Assembly (NCBI GenBank): GCA_910586865.1
Contig: CAJUIY010000035.1
Coordinates: forward strand, 1-20,133
DNA: 20,133 bases
From: an uncultured Bacilli bacterium
GTDB taxonomy: Bacteria > Bacillota_I > Bacilli_A > RF39 > UBA660
Reading direction: 5' to 3'
Position numbers and translations under genes: made by a program. Positions 1 through 7,817 of this stretch are shown in pieces; position 1 is the first letter of the stretch, and every line of letters begins with the position of its first letter. The notes beneath the pieces were generated by a model. That model saw only the letters and a program-made list of their open reading frames with translations. It made no database searches and had not been told where the DNA came from.

Positions 1-319
1 CTTCTTGTCCATCACATAATAAATAACCGCTCGGTAACTCGTTCCCACTATATTCTACAATTGTCCCTATAGGAACAGAATCTCCTCCGCCTGTACCTCC
101 TGTTTGTTCTACCCATTCAGTGTCATTATCAGCATCACTCTTTTTGGCTAATACTTGACCTGTTGTTCCGCCTGATGGGACACCGCCTATTTCTTTTCTT
201 TCTTCTTCATAATCTATAAAAAGTTTTCCTTCTTTAGTTGCTATTAAATTACCATCTTCAACAGGTATATCATCAACTTCTTCATTTGTTAATCTTCTTT
301 TAAAACTTACTTTTGCCAT
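1..319 (-). CDS. Tail collar/fibre protein, N-terminal part (cut by window edge)
   Basis: The first 106 residues of a longer protein are visible. It starts at an ATG preceded by GGGAGGAAT. A charged N-terminus is followed by a Gly/Thr-rich linker with a GQVLAKKS stretch, as in many phage fibres. Near the edge comes VPIGTIVEYSGNELPSGYLL, then CDG, which matches the start of the phage tail collar fold used in receptor-binding fibres and baseplate tips. Its place at the far end of the tail genes fits a host-recognition role. The C-terminus is outside the window, so specificity cannot be judged. The start codon is an ordinary ATG. Confidence 0.75.
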   Translation of the reverse strand, partial: MAKVSFKRRLTNEEVDDIPVEDGNLIATKEGKLFIDYEEERKEIGGVPSGGTTGQVLAKKSDADNDTEWVEQTGGTGGGDSVPIGTIVEYSGNELPSGYLLCDGQE

Positions 320-322
320 AAA

Positions 323-1096
323 TTATTCCTCCCATTCATACTCATTTTTCTCATCCCATTTTACATAACTAACCACATTCCAAATATTAAAAAAAGAATC
401 AATAATCGATTCTAATAATTCAATATTTTTATTCCATCTATCAAAATCTTTCTGACTAATTGGTTTTTGTGCAAGCCCATAATCATTGCTTCCTATACCG
501 TAATAACCTGTTGTTGTCCATTCCTTATATTCATAGCCTGCTGGCGTAAAAAGGATTTTTGCGACATTGTTTATACCTTCTTCGATGTTATCTATATATT
601 GTAAATAAGGTATCTCGTTATCTACCCATTCTTTTTTTTGATATTCTAGCAGTTTATATTCATCTTCTTTTATTTTTATATAAGGATAAAATATATCTGT
701 GTTATCTATATTAGATATCTTTCCGTAATCACTAGGCATTTTATAACGAATATAATTATAAAGATTGTTGGTACTGTTATTAAATTTATAATATAAAAAA
801 ATATACTGATTCTTGTATTTATAAGCTATATATTTAGAATCTTTTTTTACATTTGGTCTCGCACAGATATAATTATCATCGTTAATAGTGATAAATTGTT
901 TCTCTACATCATTAATTTTCTCAAAACTTTCCCAAGGAAAATTGATATATAGAATTTTACTATCTAGGTTGTCATTTACTTCAATGTTTCTTAATGAAGT
1001 TTCTGTAATGTTAAATTTTTCTTTGAATGAATTATGTAAATTAGCTATTTTGCCTTCTATACCATTTAATAAAACTTTGTTTAAAAAATTATTCAT
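323..1096 (-). CDS. Phage tail/baseplate-region protein of unknown function (257 aa)
   Basis: The ATG at 1096 is preceded by GAGG and overlaps the end of the upstream 43-aa gene by 8 nt. A longer reading from 1144 would add residues that lie inside that gene, so I prefer 1096. The protein is rich in Asn, Ile, Lys and Tyr, with many aromatic residues (FPWESF, EWTTTGYYG, IWNVVSYVKW), which suggests a mostly beta structural protein. No catalytic motif, signal peptide or membrane segment is visible. It lies between the 616-aa tail protein and the collar protein, so a baseplate or fibre-attachment role is an inference from position only. Confidence 0.6.
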   Translation of the reverse strand: MNNFLNKVLLNGIEGKIANLHNSFKEKFNITETSLRNIEVNDNLDSKILYINFPWESFEKINDVEKQFITINDDNYICARPNVKKDSKYIAYKYKNQYIFLYYKFNNSTNNLYNYIRYKMPSDYGKISNIDNTDIFYPYIKIKEDEYKLLEYQKKEWVDNEIPYLQYIDNIEEGINNVAKILFTPAGYEYKEWTTTGYYGIGSNDYGLAQKPISQKDFDRWNKNIELLESIIDSFFNIWNVVSYVKWDEKNEYEWEE

Positions 1097-1220
1097 CGAA
1101 ATCAACCTCAGCATTCGGTAGCAAATAACCATTATATATCTCAAAACCTTTTTGTTTTGCCATTTCTATGTCTTTTTCTTCTACTTCAATTACAATATTT
1201 CCTTTTTTCATCTTTTGCAT
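1089..1220 (-). CDS. Small hypothetical protein (43 aa) between tail genes
   Basis: This short ORF starts MQKMKKGNIVIEVEEKD and ends VDFDE. The upstream GGAG is about 12 nt from the ATG, which is rather far. It begins 1 nt after the stop of the 616-aa tail gene and its stop overlaps the start of the next gene, so it fits the tight coupling of the operon. Short linker ORFs of this kind are common between the tail and fibre genes of Firmicutes phages. I do not recognise the family. Confidence 0.5.
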   Translation of the reverse strand: MQKMKKGNIVIEVEEKDIEMAKQKGFEIYNGYLLPNAEVDFDE

Positions 1221-1221
1221 A

Positions 1222-3072
1222 TTAATTTCCAACTCCTTCAAAATTTTCACTTAAACCGCCGTCAAATTTTATATTAATCTTTGTTAAAATAATATCTTTA
1301 TCGCCAAATTTTGTCTCAATCGTTATGGTATCGCCGGTTTGTAAACTAGGGTCACCTATCATATTTCCTGACACATTATATTTATAGTCGGATGTTAAAT
1401 AAAAATTAGCGATATCTTCAAATTTCTCGGTTAAATCAAAATACGCACTATTCCTGATATCTAGTGATATTGAATTTCCATTACTGTGGTTATTTTTATA
1501 GGTTATTTTTCGTTGCTTTAAATCAGGCAATGGAAGTGCTTTGTATTTCAATGTAAAAACTTCGCCTGGAGTTCCTTGAAATTTTATATATATAAGGTGA
1601 TAATTTACATCAATTACCTTTGCTTCTCCACCGTTTGAAGACGTGTAGGATAAATATTGATTAGGGTTTATTGACATTATATTTTTTATAGAAAACCATG
1701 CAAATTCTATATCAGAAGATAATGTATATGATGCGTTTATAGCTTCTTCATATTCATCATCAACATTGCTTACTGGATAATTTTGAAAGGAGATAATATC
1801 CACTTGATTTATTGTTTCTTTTGTTTTATATTTAACATCCGTGATTAATTCGTTTCTTGATATATACTCTACAGAGTTTCCAACAAGATAATCATGTGTA
1901 ATTACATTTCCTCTGCTTACATAGAATTTAGTTTTTACATAATCATCATTATTTTTTATTGCTATTCTGAGAGGTATAGCGTTTTTGAACCAATCTAATA
2001 AATTAATGTCTGTGATTAAATTATTGTTATAAGGATATTTTGTGGTACTTTCCATTATAAAGTTGAAACTATTATTATTTAGCATTGTATTAAAAAACAA
2101 TTCCATTTCTTTTGCATTAAATATAGTATTAAAGAATTTGTTATTTTCTGTTGGAGTTATTGATATTCCCGACAATTTTCCTAAAATATTCTGCCCGTTT
2201 AGAGAAACACTCCCATCATTACCATCAGACCAATCTTTCAAAAAAAATGTACCCATTTTTACATATTCTATTCCGGTTTCTTCTGTTAAAACGCCAATAT
2301 TAGGAATAATAACGCAATTATCAGTTAAATAAGGTACTAACCCTTTTGGGTTTATTGGGTCAAACAAAAATGAATTATTGACATCAGGATAGTTTTTTAA
2401 ATTTATGCTACATGTGTTTATTGGCATTTTTTCCATTAATAAACTAATTTCTTCATTCACATCAAATGAAACTAAGTCGTTTCCCTCGTAAATCTGTGAT
2501 ATTCCAAATTCTACTTCTGACATTCTTATTCTTCTATTAGGATATTCCATTTGCAAAATTTCAATTTGTAAAGATTTTATTGTTATAGATTCTTCAAAAA
2601 CCTCTTGAAAAATATTTTTTGTATTATTTTCAACATTTATAATTTGAATCGTATCGTTATCTTTTGTAATAATTATATTAAATATTTGTGCAATATTATT
2701 TTCAAAATAAATTGTTATTCCTGAACTCTTCACAAAATTCGAGTCACTGCAAGAAATTTTAAAAATCGGAGTTTCAATATTTTCAAAAATACCTTTGCTT
2801 ACATAACCTGCTTTGTCTCCTCTTAAATTATAATTAGGTAGAAGAAAGCTACCGTCTAATTCTGTGTAATCTTCTTCTAAAGTAGCATATTTATTGCTCT
2901 TTCTAATCATATCGTTTATCTCAGAAGCTAGACTAATCCTTTCTTGCTCTGGAGACAATTCAAGACTATAGTTACTTATATCTTTATCATCATAAATAAC
3001 CTCTACATACCCTTTAATCTCACGAGTATCAGATTTGATTGCTCTTTTAAAACTTTCACTTACTTGTTCCCT
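1222..3072 (-). CDS. Tail/baseplate protein (616 aa), predicted AGG start
   Basis: The reading frame is open well upstream of the first usual start (a TTG at 2958). The extra 38 residues read EQVSESFKRAIKSDTREIKG and continue into YVEVIYDDKDISNY. This is the kind of N-terminus I know from Firmicutes tail/baseplate proteins, where TREI-G-VE-Y is typical. No ATG, GTG or TTG is available in that extension. An AGG at 3072-3070 lies 7 nt after a perfect AGGAGG. The rest is a long, beta-rich, aromatic protein with repeated domains (KYKTKETINQVDIISF, LPLPDLKQRKITY), consistent with a tail hub or upper baseplate protein. The SD overlaps the stop codon of the upstream distal-tail gene. Function is inferred from position and general character; the start is inferred from the CCU initiator-like tRNA at 15421. 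Confidence 0.7.
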   Translation of the reverse strand, partial: REQVSESFKRAIKSDTREIKGYVEVIYDDKDISNYSLELSPEQERISLASEINDMIRKSNKYATLEEDYTELDGSFLLPNYNLRGDKAGYVSKGIFENIETPIFKISCSDSNFVKSSGITIYFENNIAQIFNIIITKDNDTIQIINVENNTKNIFQEVFEESITIKSLQIEILQMEYPNRRIRMSEVEFGISQIYEGNDLVSFDVNEEISLLMEKMPINTCSINLKNYPDVNNSFLFDPINPKGLVPYLTDNCVIIPNIGVLTEETGIEYVKMGTFFLKDWSDGNDGSVSLNGQNILGKLSGISITPTENNKFFNTIFNAKEMELFFNTMLNNNSFNFIMESTTKYPYNNNLITDINLLDWFKNAIPLRIAIKNNDDYVKTKFYVSRGNVITHDYLVGNSVEYISRNELITDVKYKTKETINQVDIISFQNYPVSNVDDEYEEAINASYTLSSDIEFAWFSIKNIMSINPNQYLSYTSSNGGEAKVIDVNYHLIYIKFQGTPGEVFTLKYKALPLPDLKQRKITYKNNHSNGNSISLDIRNSAYFDLTEKFEDIANFYLTSDYKYNVSGNMIGDPSLQTGDTITIETKFGDKDIILTKINIKFDGGLSENFEGVGN

Positions 3073-3085
3073 AACAACACCTCCT
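3070..3085 (-). promoter_or_regulatory. Shine-Dalgarno plus AGG start, 616-aa tail protein
   Basis: A perfect AGGAGG at 3085-3080 is followed by 7 nt and then AGG GAA CAA in the frame of the tail protein. The out-of-frame TTG nearby hits a stop after five codons. This site decides the start. Confidence 0.75.
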
Positions 3086-3464
3086 AATACTCAATAAAAT
3101 TCATTTGAACATCTGTCCTTTTTACTAACAAATATGTGTTAATATCAGCATATTTAGTTTTTCCATCCAATGGTCCAGCATAAACTTTTTTAACTACTCT
3201 ATTACCATAATTATCAGTAAATTTTAGATAAAAATAATCTTTGTCATACAAAGTTTGCAATAAAGCCATTTGACTAGCGTTTAATTTTGACCACCCACAC
3301 GTAACTTTTGCAAGATTACGCCTTTTTATATCTCTGTGCAAATATCCAATAGCATCTCTAAATGAATTTTCAAGATGTGTGTACGTCGGTGAAAAATTAT
3401 CTTTGCTCGGTGCCGGAAGTGAAAACCACGTATTGTTATCATAACTTGCTTCTAAAAATGCCCT
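3084..3464 (-). CDS. Distal-tail-like protein after tape measure (126 aa), predicted AGG start
   Basis: The full protein begins, after the start residue, with AFLEASYDNNTWFSLPAPSK, followed by a stretch ending in NSFRDAIGYLHRDI, and ends TDVQMNFIEY. This looks to me like a complete small tail-hub protein as found right after the tape measure gene in many Firmicutes siphophages. A usual start appears only at a TTG (3341), which would remove 41 residues of this N-terminus. The frame extends up to AGG at 3464, which sits 8 nt after AAGGAG at the end of the tape measure gene. An overlapping TTG is out of frame. The role as distal tail/baseplate attachment is inferred from order and character. Confidence 0.7.
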   Translation of the reverse strand, partial: RAFLEASYDNNTWFSLPAPSKDNFSPTYTHLENSFRDAIGYLHRDIKRRNLAKVTCGWSKLNASQMALLQTLYDKDYFYLKFTDNYGNRVVKKVYAGPLDGKTKYADINTYLLVKRTDVQMNFIEY

Positions 3465-3478
3465 TTTATCAACTCCTT
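3462..3478 (-). promoter_or_regulatory. Shine-Dalgarno plus AGG start, distal-tail gene
   Basis: AAGGAG (3478-3473), then 8 nt including the UGA stop of the tape measure gene, then AGG GCA TTT in frame. The motif TGATAAAAGG is the same as at the portal and capsid starts. Confidence 0.75.
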
Positions 3479-5352
3479 ATCACTGTAGCAGATTTTTGTT
3501 GCCTTTTTTCTTCATTTTGAAAATCGCCATATGTAGCCTTTGCTAATTCTTGACCGTTCACTATAAAATAGATTGGTTGATTTGCTAGCTCTTGAATGTT
3601 TTTGTTTAGTTCCAATAGCAATTGTGTGTTTATATCACTTTTCGACTCATCTGCTACTTGTTTAGCAAAATCACTTATAAATTTACTATTTTGCAATGGT
3701 ATAACTGCCTCTGCTCCTCTTTCTCCAGCAACGTAATTCCCCATATTTACACCCTTGCCAGGATTATTAACAATACCACCTTTTGCTAATCTTGGAAGTT
3801 TAAATGTAGGCAATGTTCCTAAATTAATGCCTGGAACTTTATTAATCACACCGATAAGTCTGTTTACAGTTTTTATAGGAGCATTCAGTATCGATTCAAT
3901 AGCTCTCATAACACCATTAACAACTGCTTTAAAGACATCTGCTATAGTTGAACCTATCGCAATAGCCACGCTGACAACTAAATTTTTAACTATATTGAAA
4001 ACGTTTTTGACTATATCAACTACCCCAGTAAAAATACTTCCAAATATTTTTTTTATTCCTTCCCAAGCTTGAGACCAATTCCCAGAAAATACTCCTTTTA
4101 TAAATTCTATTATTCCATCAAAAATACCCTTTATCATAGTAAATATGCTGTCAAATATATTTAAAAAGCTTTGCAAACTATTTACCATTAAATCATAAAT
4201 TGTTCCAACTGTATCTCCAAAAAATTGATGGACCCACTCACTTTTTCCTGCAAGCCAATCAATTCCACCTTGTAAAAACGATTTTATCTGTTCCCAATAT
4301 TTTAAAATTGTTCCTACAATTAGTACTATTGCACCAGCAATTATAAATGGTAAACCAGCAGGACCACCTATAATTAATCCTAATCCAATAACTGCTACAC
4401 CGATACCTTGAATAATTTTACCAAAATTTTCAAAAGATGGGTCTTTTAGATAATCTAAAAAAGCTTGAATAGCATAGACGACACCAGCAACTGCTACTCC
4501 TATTCCTAATGACTTTAAACCACTCAAGCCGAGTTTCCAAGCCAGTAACCCCGCAGCAACTCCTGCCATTACTGATAATATTAAATCTTTATTTTTTACA
4601 ATCCACTCTAGCCATTCAGGAACCTCACCGTCTAAGCCAGATAAATCAAAACTTGGACTTTTTATCCCACCAATTCCAGAATCACCATTAGAATTGTCAG
4701 AATTATTTTGCATATCTAAATTGGTTATTTCGTCTATACCACTTGCAAGACTTTTATTCATTTCTTTGGCATCTTTAGCCATCTTCTTTGTAGAGCCTCT
4801 AGCTTTATCAAAAGAACTAGCACTAGCATTAGCAAATAAATTAACTCCAAACCAAGCTTGTGCAATATAGTTTATATACTGTAACAATTTAACAACTAAT
4901 CCTATAAGTCTTTCTATAATTGGTTGTAACATACTTGCTAATGCAAATTGTATATATTCTATATCAGTTGCTATTTTTTCATTATATTGTGATAACGTCC
5001 CCATAGCATTTCGTACCAAACTGCAAGCTCCTTCAACAGCAAATACTGCTAATGCCCATTTTCCAACTTTGGAAACTGCTTTACTTATTCCATTTCCTAT
5101 ATCATCTATATTTTTTTGAATATTTGATAAATCTGTTTTATTTAAATTTGCTTGCTTTTGATTTAGGTTATCAAGTTTTCTTCCTAAACGTGAGTATTGT
5201 GCCTCTAACTTTTGAGTATCTCCAACATCAAAGCCCATATCTGCTTTTTTTAGTTTTTCTTCTATTTCTAACATTTGGCTTTCAATGTAGGCTATTTCGG
5301 AATCGAAATTATCAGTGTCTATTTCTGTTCCAATTACAATTTGACCATCCCC
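3469..5352 (-). CDS. Tail tape measure protein (627 aa), predicted GGG start
   Basis: A predicted coiled coil near residues 20-80 is followed by several long hydrophobic segments (about residues 90-160, 245-300 and 310-355). The C-terminal motif GGIVNNPGKGVNMGNYVAGE continues into RGAEAVIPL. This is the usual build of a tape measure protein, which sets tail length and is ejected with the DNA; 627 aa is on the short side. It directly follows the two tail chaperone genes, as expected. Two starts are possible in frame. A GTG at 5361 abuts the SD with no spacing. A GGG at 5352 lies 8 nt after a perfect AGGAGG and gives the N-terminus (start)DGQIVIGTEID. I prefer GGG. It would be the wobble partner of AGG for a CCU initiator anticodon, as GUG is for AUG. 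Confidence 0.85.
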   Translation of the reverse strand, partial: GDGQIVIGTEIDTDNFDSEIAYIESQMLEIEEKLKKADMGFDVGDTQKLEAQYSRLGRKLDNLNQKQANLNKTDLSNIQKNIDDIGNGISKAVSKVGKWALAVFAVEGACSLVRNAMGTLSQYNEKIATDIEYIQFALASMLQPIIERLIGLVVKLLQYINYIAQAWFGVNLFANASASSFDKARGSTKKMAKDAKEMNKSLASGIDEITNLDMQNNSDNSNGDSGIGGIKSPSFDLSGLDGEVPEWLEWIVKNKDLILSVMAGVAAGLLAWKLGLSGLKSLGIGVAVAGVVYAIQAFLDYLKDPSFENFGKIIQGIGVAVIGLGLIIGGPAGLPFIIAGAIVLIVGTILKYWEQIKSFLQGGIDWLAGKSEWVHQFFGDTVGTIYDLMVNSLQSFLNIFDSIFTMIKGIFDGIIEFIKGVFSGNWSQAWEGIKKIFGSIFTGVVDIVKNVFNIVKNLVVSVAIAIGSTIADVFKAVVNGVMRAIESILNAPIKTVNRLIGVINKVPGINLGTLPTFKLPRLAKGGIVNNPGKGVNMGNYVAGERGAEAVIPLQNSKFISDFAKQVADESKSDINTQLLLELNKNIQELANQPIYFIVNGQELAKATYGDFQNEEKRQQKSATVIRS

Positions 5353-5366
5353 ATCAATCACCTCCT
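5350..5366 (-). promoter_or_regulatory. Shine-Dalgarno plus GGG start, tape measure gene
   Basis: AGGAGG at 5366-5361, then 8 nt, then GGG GAT GGT in frame. The well-spaced ATG at 5354 is out of frame and ends after a few codons. The in-frame GTG (5361) begins on the last base of the SD. Confidence 0.5.
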
Positions 5367-5938
5367 AGTAATTCGAAAAATTTATCTTGACTTTGTTTTT
5401 CTACATCAGAAACTGTTTTTTCATGTCTTTTAGTTAATGATACTTGTTTTTTCGCCTTTATTAATCTGTCTTTTTCTTTATAATCTTTTATTTTTGAAAT
5501 ATCTAAATTTCTTAAATTTCTTACACGATTTAAAATGCAACAATTACCAAACTCACTATTTGATAAATTGCTTAAATCATTGAAAAAGTCCCACCAATGC
5601 AGATATTTTATATCATAAGGATTATATTTATAATCTTGTATAAAACTGCTTCTTATATAGTACCTATCTTTCTCTAAGTCGATATCAGATTCTTCATTTG
5701 CATCTTCTAATTCTTTGCCTAAACATAAGTATTTGATAGCTAACTCTAACAGTTTTTCCCAGTCTTGTGGATTATTTAGCCCATCATCTCCAAATAATTT
5801 GTAAATTATTGCTAAAGGTCTTTCAGTATCTCCTATATCGTCCGACTCTGCTATCATGTTACATTCTATAGCTACTCTAAAATCAGTGTTGATTTTATAT
5901 TTTTTGTCTCCTACTCTTACGTATTCAGGATTATTCAA
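5354..5938 (-). CDS. Gp15-family tail assembly protein (194 aa)
   Basis: This matches the phage Gp15 family by its hallmark blocks: YLHWWDFFNDLSNL at residues 112-125, FGN at 130-132, and IKDYKEKDRLIKAKK at 150-164, followed by VSL. The family sits between the first tail chaperone and the tape measure in Firmicutes phages and is thought to act as the second, T-like tail assembly chaperone. The start is a TTG at 5938 preceded by GAGGAG with 7 nt spacing, overlapping the end of the upstream gene. The stop lies inside the tape measure ribosome binding region, so the two genes are translationally coupled. The start is canonical, so not every late gene uses the AGG mode. Confidence 0.85.
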   Translation of the reverse strand: MNNPEYVRVGDKKYKINTDFRVAIECNMIAESDDIGDTERPLAIIYKLFGDDGLNNPQDWEKLLELAIKYLCLGKELEDANEESDIDLEKDRYYIRSSFIQDYKYNPYDIKYLHWWDFFNDLSNLSNSEFGNCCILNRVRNLRNLDISKIKDYKEKDRLIKAKKQVSLTKRHEKTVSDVEKQSQDKFFELLGGD

Positions 5939-6410
5939 GAACTTTCTCCTCTTTATTCACTGAATATTTCTCTTTTATTTTCTTAGTAATATTTTCTAAT
6001 GTAATATCTAGTTTTGGAGCTATTCGTTTTTCGATTATTTCATCTATTTCTTTTAAAGTAGTCCATCTTAATTTTCTACCATTTAATAGTTTTTGAACTC
6101 CATTTTCTCCAAGAAACATATTATAAATTTCAGTTTGTTCTTTATAAAAATCATTAAGTAATTTCAATTTTGCTTCTTCGTTAGAACTCATTAATTTTTT
6201 GCCTTTATGGTCTTGCCTTTTATCTATAATAACAAATTGATTTTTTAGATTTTTCCTACTTTTTTTCAATCTTTCTAAAATTTCTTGATAAATAAATGGT
6301 AGCTCTATATCTTCTAAATCGAATTCTAAATATTCTCCTGTTTTTTCGCCTTTATCAGTCAAAACTTCTAGTCTTAATATATTGTCATTTTTTAATTGAA
6401 TAGTTTCCAA
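5931..6410 (-). CDS. Tail assembly chaperone (159 aa)
   Basis: The start is a TTG at 6410 with AAGGAGG 7 nt upstream. The protein begins METIQLKNDNILRLEV and GEYLEFDLEDIELP, a small beta N-terminal domain. A helical, Lys/Glu-rich remainder includes a segment like KLLNGRKLRWTTLKEIDEII. It is typical of the first tail chaperone that precedes Gp15. It probably coats the tape measure protein during tube assembly. It is expressed across a strong terminator lying just upstream, which should keep it below the tail tube protein in amount. It ends by overlapping the Gp15 gene by 8 nt. Confidence 0.75.
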   Translation of the reverse strand: METIQLKNDNILRLEVLTDKGEKTGEYLEFDLEDIELPFIYQEILERLKKSRKNLKNQFVIIDKRQDHKGKKLMSSNEEAKLKLLNDFYKEQTEIYNMFLGENGVQKLLNGRKLRWTTLKEIDEIIEKRIAPKLDITLENITKKIKEKYSVNKEEKVLE

Positions 6411-6425
6411 TTTATTTCCTCCTTC

Positions 6426-6458
6426 AAAAAATAAAGAGAGAAAAACTCTCCTTTATTT
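6426..6458 (-). terminator. Intrinsic terminator behind the tail tube gene
   Basis: A hairpin of 12 base pairs with one bulged base: 8 bp (AAATAAAG with CTTTATTT) plus 4 bp (AGAG with CTCT), loop of five, ending in a U run. It lies 2 nt after the tail tube stop and just before the chaperone gene. Partial termination here would give far more tube protein than chaperone, a common arrangement in siphophages. Confidence 0.85.
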
Positions 6459-6459
6459 A

Positions 6460-6975
6460 TTACTTACTTTTAGCATTGGTTGTTGCAGTCTCTGGTGTAA
6501 ATTTTCTTGTTGATGGATTAAATGTTCCATATGTTTTTTTGCCGATAAAATGAATATCAAATGGTGCACCAATGGCTTTTACATCTCCACCATATGACTT
6601 CAAATCAACAGCAGCAATCTGTATCCAAGCATCAAATTCGCCTGTATTTTCTCCTATTTCTTTAAAAGTATTAACTTCCAAGAATGGGTATTCAACATCA
6701 GAACCATCTAAATCGTATTTAATAATTTTGTATAATTCATCAGAAAACTTTGATTCATCTCTCATTTTGTATGGGTCAACAGACATTGTTCTGTTTCCTG
6801 CTGTTACGTCTACCTCTGTTTCACCTAAGACGTTCTTCGTTTCTTCTACTTCGTTATTTAATTCTTTTGATAATTCATCATTATCTTTTCCGATTGCTTC
6901 CCAAATAGATGTAGCATCACCTTTTTTAGCAGGGTCTACAAATATTTGATATTGTTCTCTTTTATATTTTCCCCT
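6460..6975 (-). CDS. Major tail (tube) protein (171 aa), predicted AGG start
   Basis: After the start residue the protein reads GKYKREQYQIFVDPAKKGDA. It continues through GETEVDVTAGNRTMSVDPY, YKIIKYDLDGSDVEYPFLEV, and IQIAAVDLKSYGGDVKAIGAP to FDIHFIGKKTYGTFN. The pattern and the C-terminal GDVKAIGAPFDIHF block are those of a major tail tube protein, and the place between the tail terminator and the chaperones fits. The first ordinary start in frame is an ATG at 6786, which would remove 63 residues and the start of the fold. The frame extends to AGG at 6975, 8 nt after a perfect AGGAGG. No ATG, GTG or TTG is available in frame between. Confidence 0.85.
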   Translation of the reverse strand, partial: RGKYKREQYQIFVDPAKKGDATSIWEAIGKDNDELSKELNNEVEETKNVLGETEVDVTAGNRTMSVDPYKMRDESKFSDELYKIIKYDLDGSDVEYPFLEVNTFKEIGENTGEFDAWIQIAAVDLKSYGGDVKAIGAPFDIHFIGKKTYGTFNPSTRKFTPETATTNAKSK

Positions 6976-6989
6976 ATTTCTTACCTCCT
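6973..6989 (-). promoter_or_regulatory. Shine-Dalgarno plus AGG start, tail tube gene
   Basis: A perfect AGGAGG at 6989-6984, 8 nt, then AGG GGA AAA in frame. The SD overlaps the UAG stop of the tail terminator gene. Confidence 0.8.
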
Positions 6990-7389
6990 ATTTTTCATAT
7001 GTAATTTTCATTTGAATTGAATATTTAGCAGTATTAGTTGTAGCATCAAGTATCGCTCCATTATCTAAGCATTCTATACTTTCTATACCTTCTATATCAG
7101 GCCATATTTCTTTATTGTTATTATCTTCTATTAAATCATATAACTTTTCATAAAAAGTACTATTTTTAATATTTTGTATAACGTCTGCTCCATAATAATT
7201 ACAGCTTAATAATTGAAATTGATATTGTCTTAAAGATGAGCCATCTACATGTTTTTCTAATATTGGATTAATAGGTATTGGAACTATAGCAAACTCAGTT
7301 GGATTTTCTCCTAAAAAATCAACATTTATTCTACAATTTTCATCAATAATATTAATATCAATTAAATATTGTCTTATCTTTTCAATCCT
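6988..7389 (-). CDS. Tail terminator/head-tail joining protein (133 aa), predicted AGG start
   Basis: This gene has no ATG, GTG or TTG in its first hundred codons. After the start the protein reads IEKIRQYLIDINIIDENCRI, then NVDFLGENPTEFAIVPIPIN, VDGSSLRQYQFQLLS, and ends IQMKITYEK. That is the well-conserved pattern of the tail terminator that precedes the tail tube gene in Firmicutes siphophages (DFLG, P-NP-L, YVDG-SLRQYQF). The only codon at the right place is AGG at 7389, whose A is shared with the UAA stop of the upstream gene. This gives TAAGG, the counterpart of the usual TAATG overlap. The likely role is to cap tube growth and join the tail to the head. The family call is from recall of the motif pattern. 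Confidence 0.8.
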   Translation of the reverse strand, partial: RIEKIRQYLIDINIIDENCRINVDFLGENPTEFAIVPIPINPILEKHVDGSSLRQYQFQLLSCNYYGADVIQNIKNSTFYEKLYDLIEDNNNKEIWPDIEGIESIECLDNGAILDATTNTAKYSIQMKITYEK

Positions 7390-7402
7390 TATTTACACCC
7401 TC
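7387..7402 (-). promoter_or_regulatory. Weak Shine-Dalgarno and stop-start overlap TAAGG
   Basis: GAGGG at 7402-7398 lies 8 nt before AGG ATT GAA. The AGG overlaps the UAA stop of the upstream minor capsid gene by one base, so coupling may make up for the weaker SD. Confidence 0.6.
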
Positions 7403-7817
7403 TATTCACGTACTCCTGCACTTCCTTTATCACCTCATTACCTTTAGATGTCATCATTCTTTTATCCCAATATGCACCTGTTCCTGGAATGTGATACTTT
7501 AAATCTTGTCCAGAATTTATTTTTGTTATGCCTGGTCTAGACCAATAGCCATAATCAGAACTATAAAATGCACCCTTTTTATATTTAGGGTCAACGTACT
7601 TTTTGCCAATATAAAGATAATGTGAACCTGGTCCTTGGTATATAACCTTATCTACTTGTAAATCGACGTTTTGATTTATGTGACTTTTCATTCCTCCCGG
7701 GACAAAAGGACCCATATATCTATAACAAGTATTGGTTAAAAAGGAATGAGCTGGTCCGTTTTTTTGGATACCTAACCGTGTCTTAATTACACTTGTAGGT
7801 TTCATTTTTACACTCAT
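7389..7817 (-). CDS. Minor capsid / head-tail protein (142 aa)
   Basis: The start is an ATG at 7817 whose A overlaps the upstream stop (TAATG), with GGAG about 8 nt before it. The protein starts MSVKMKPTSVIKTRLGIQKN. It contains GPAHSFLTNTCYRYMGPFVP, YIGKKYVDPKYKKGAFYSSD and the C-terminal KRMMTSKGNEVIKEVQEYV. The blocks KTRLGI-KNGP, CYRYM-PFVP-- and ALGP/W-KRMM are familiar from the small Firmicutes minor capsid proteins in the head-tail connector cluster. It probably takes part in the neck. It is Tyr- and Gly-rich, with no membrane segment. Confidence 0.7.
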   Translation of the reverse strand: MSVKMKPTSVIKTRLGIQKNGPAHSFLTNTCYRYMGPFVPGGMKSHINQNVDLQVDKVIYQGPGSHYLYIGKKYVDPKYKKGAFYSSDYGYWSRPGITKINSGQDLKYHIPGTGAYWDKRMMTSKGNEVIKEVQEYVNRGCK

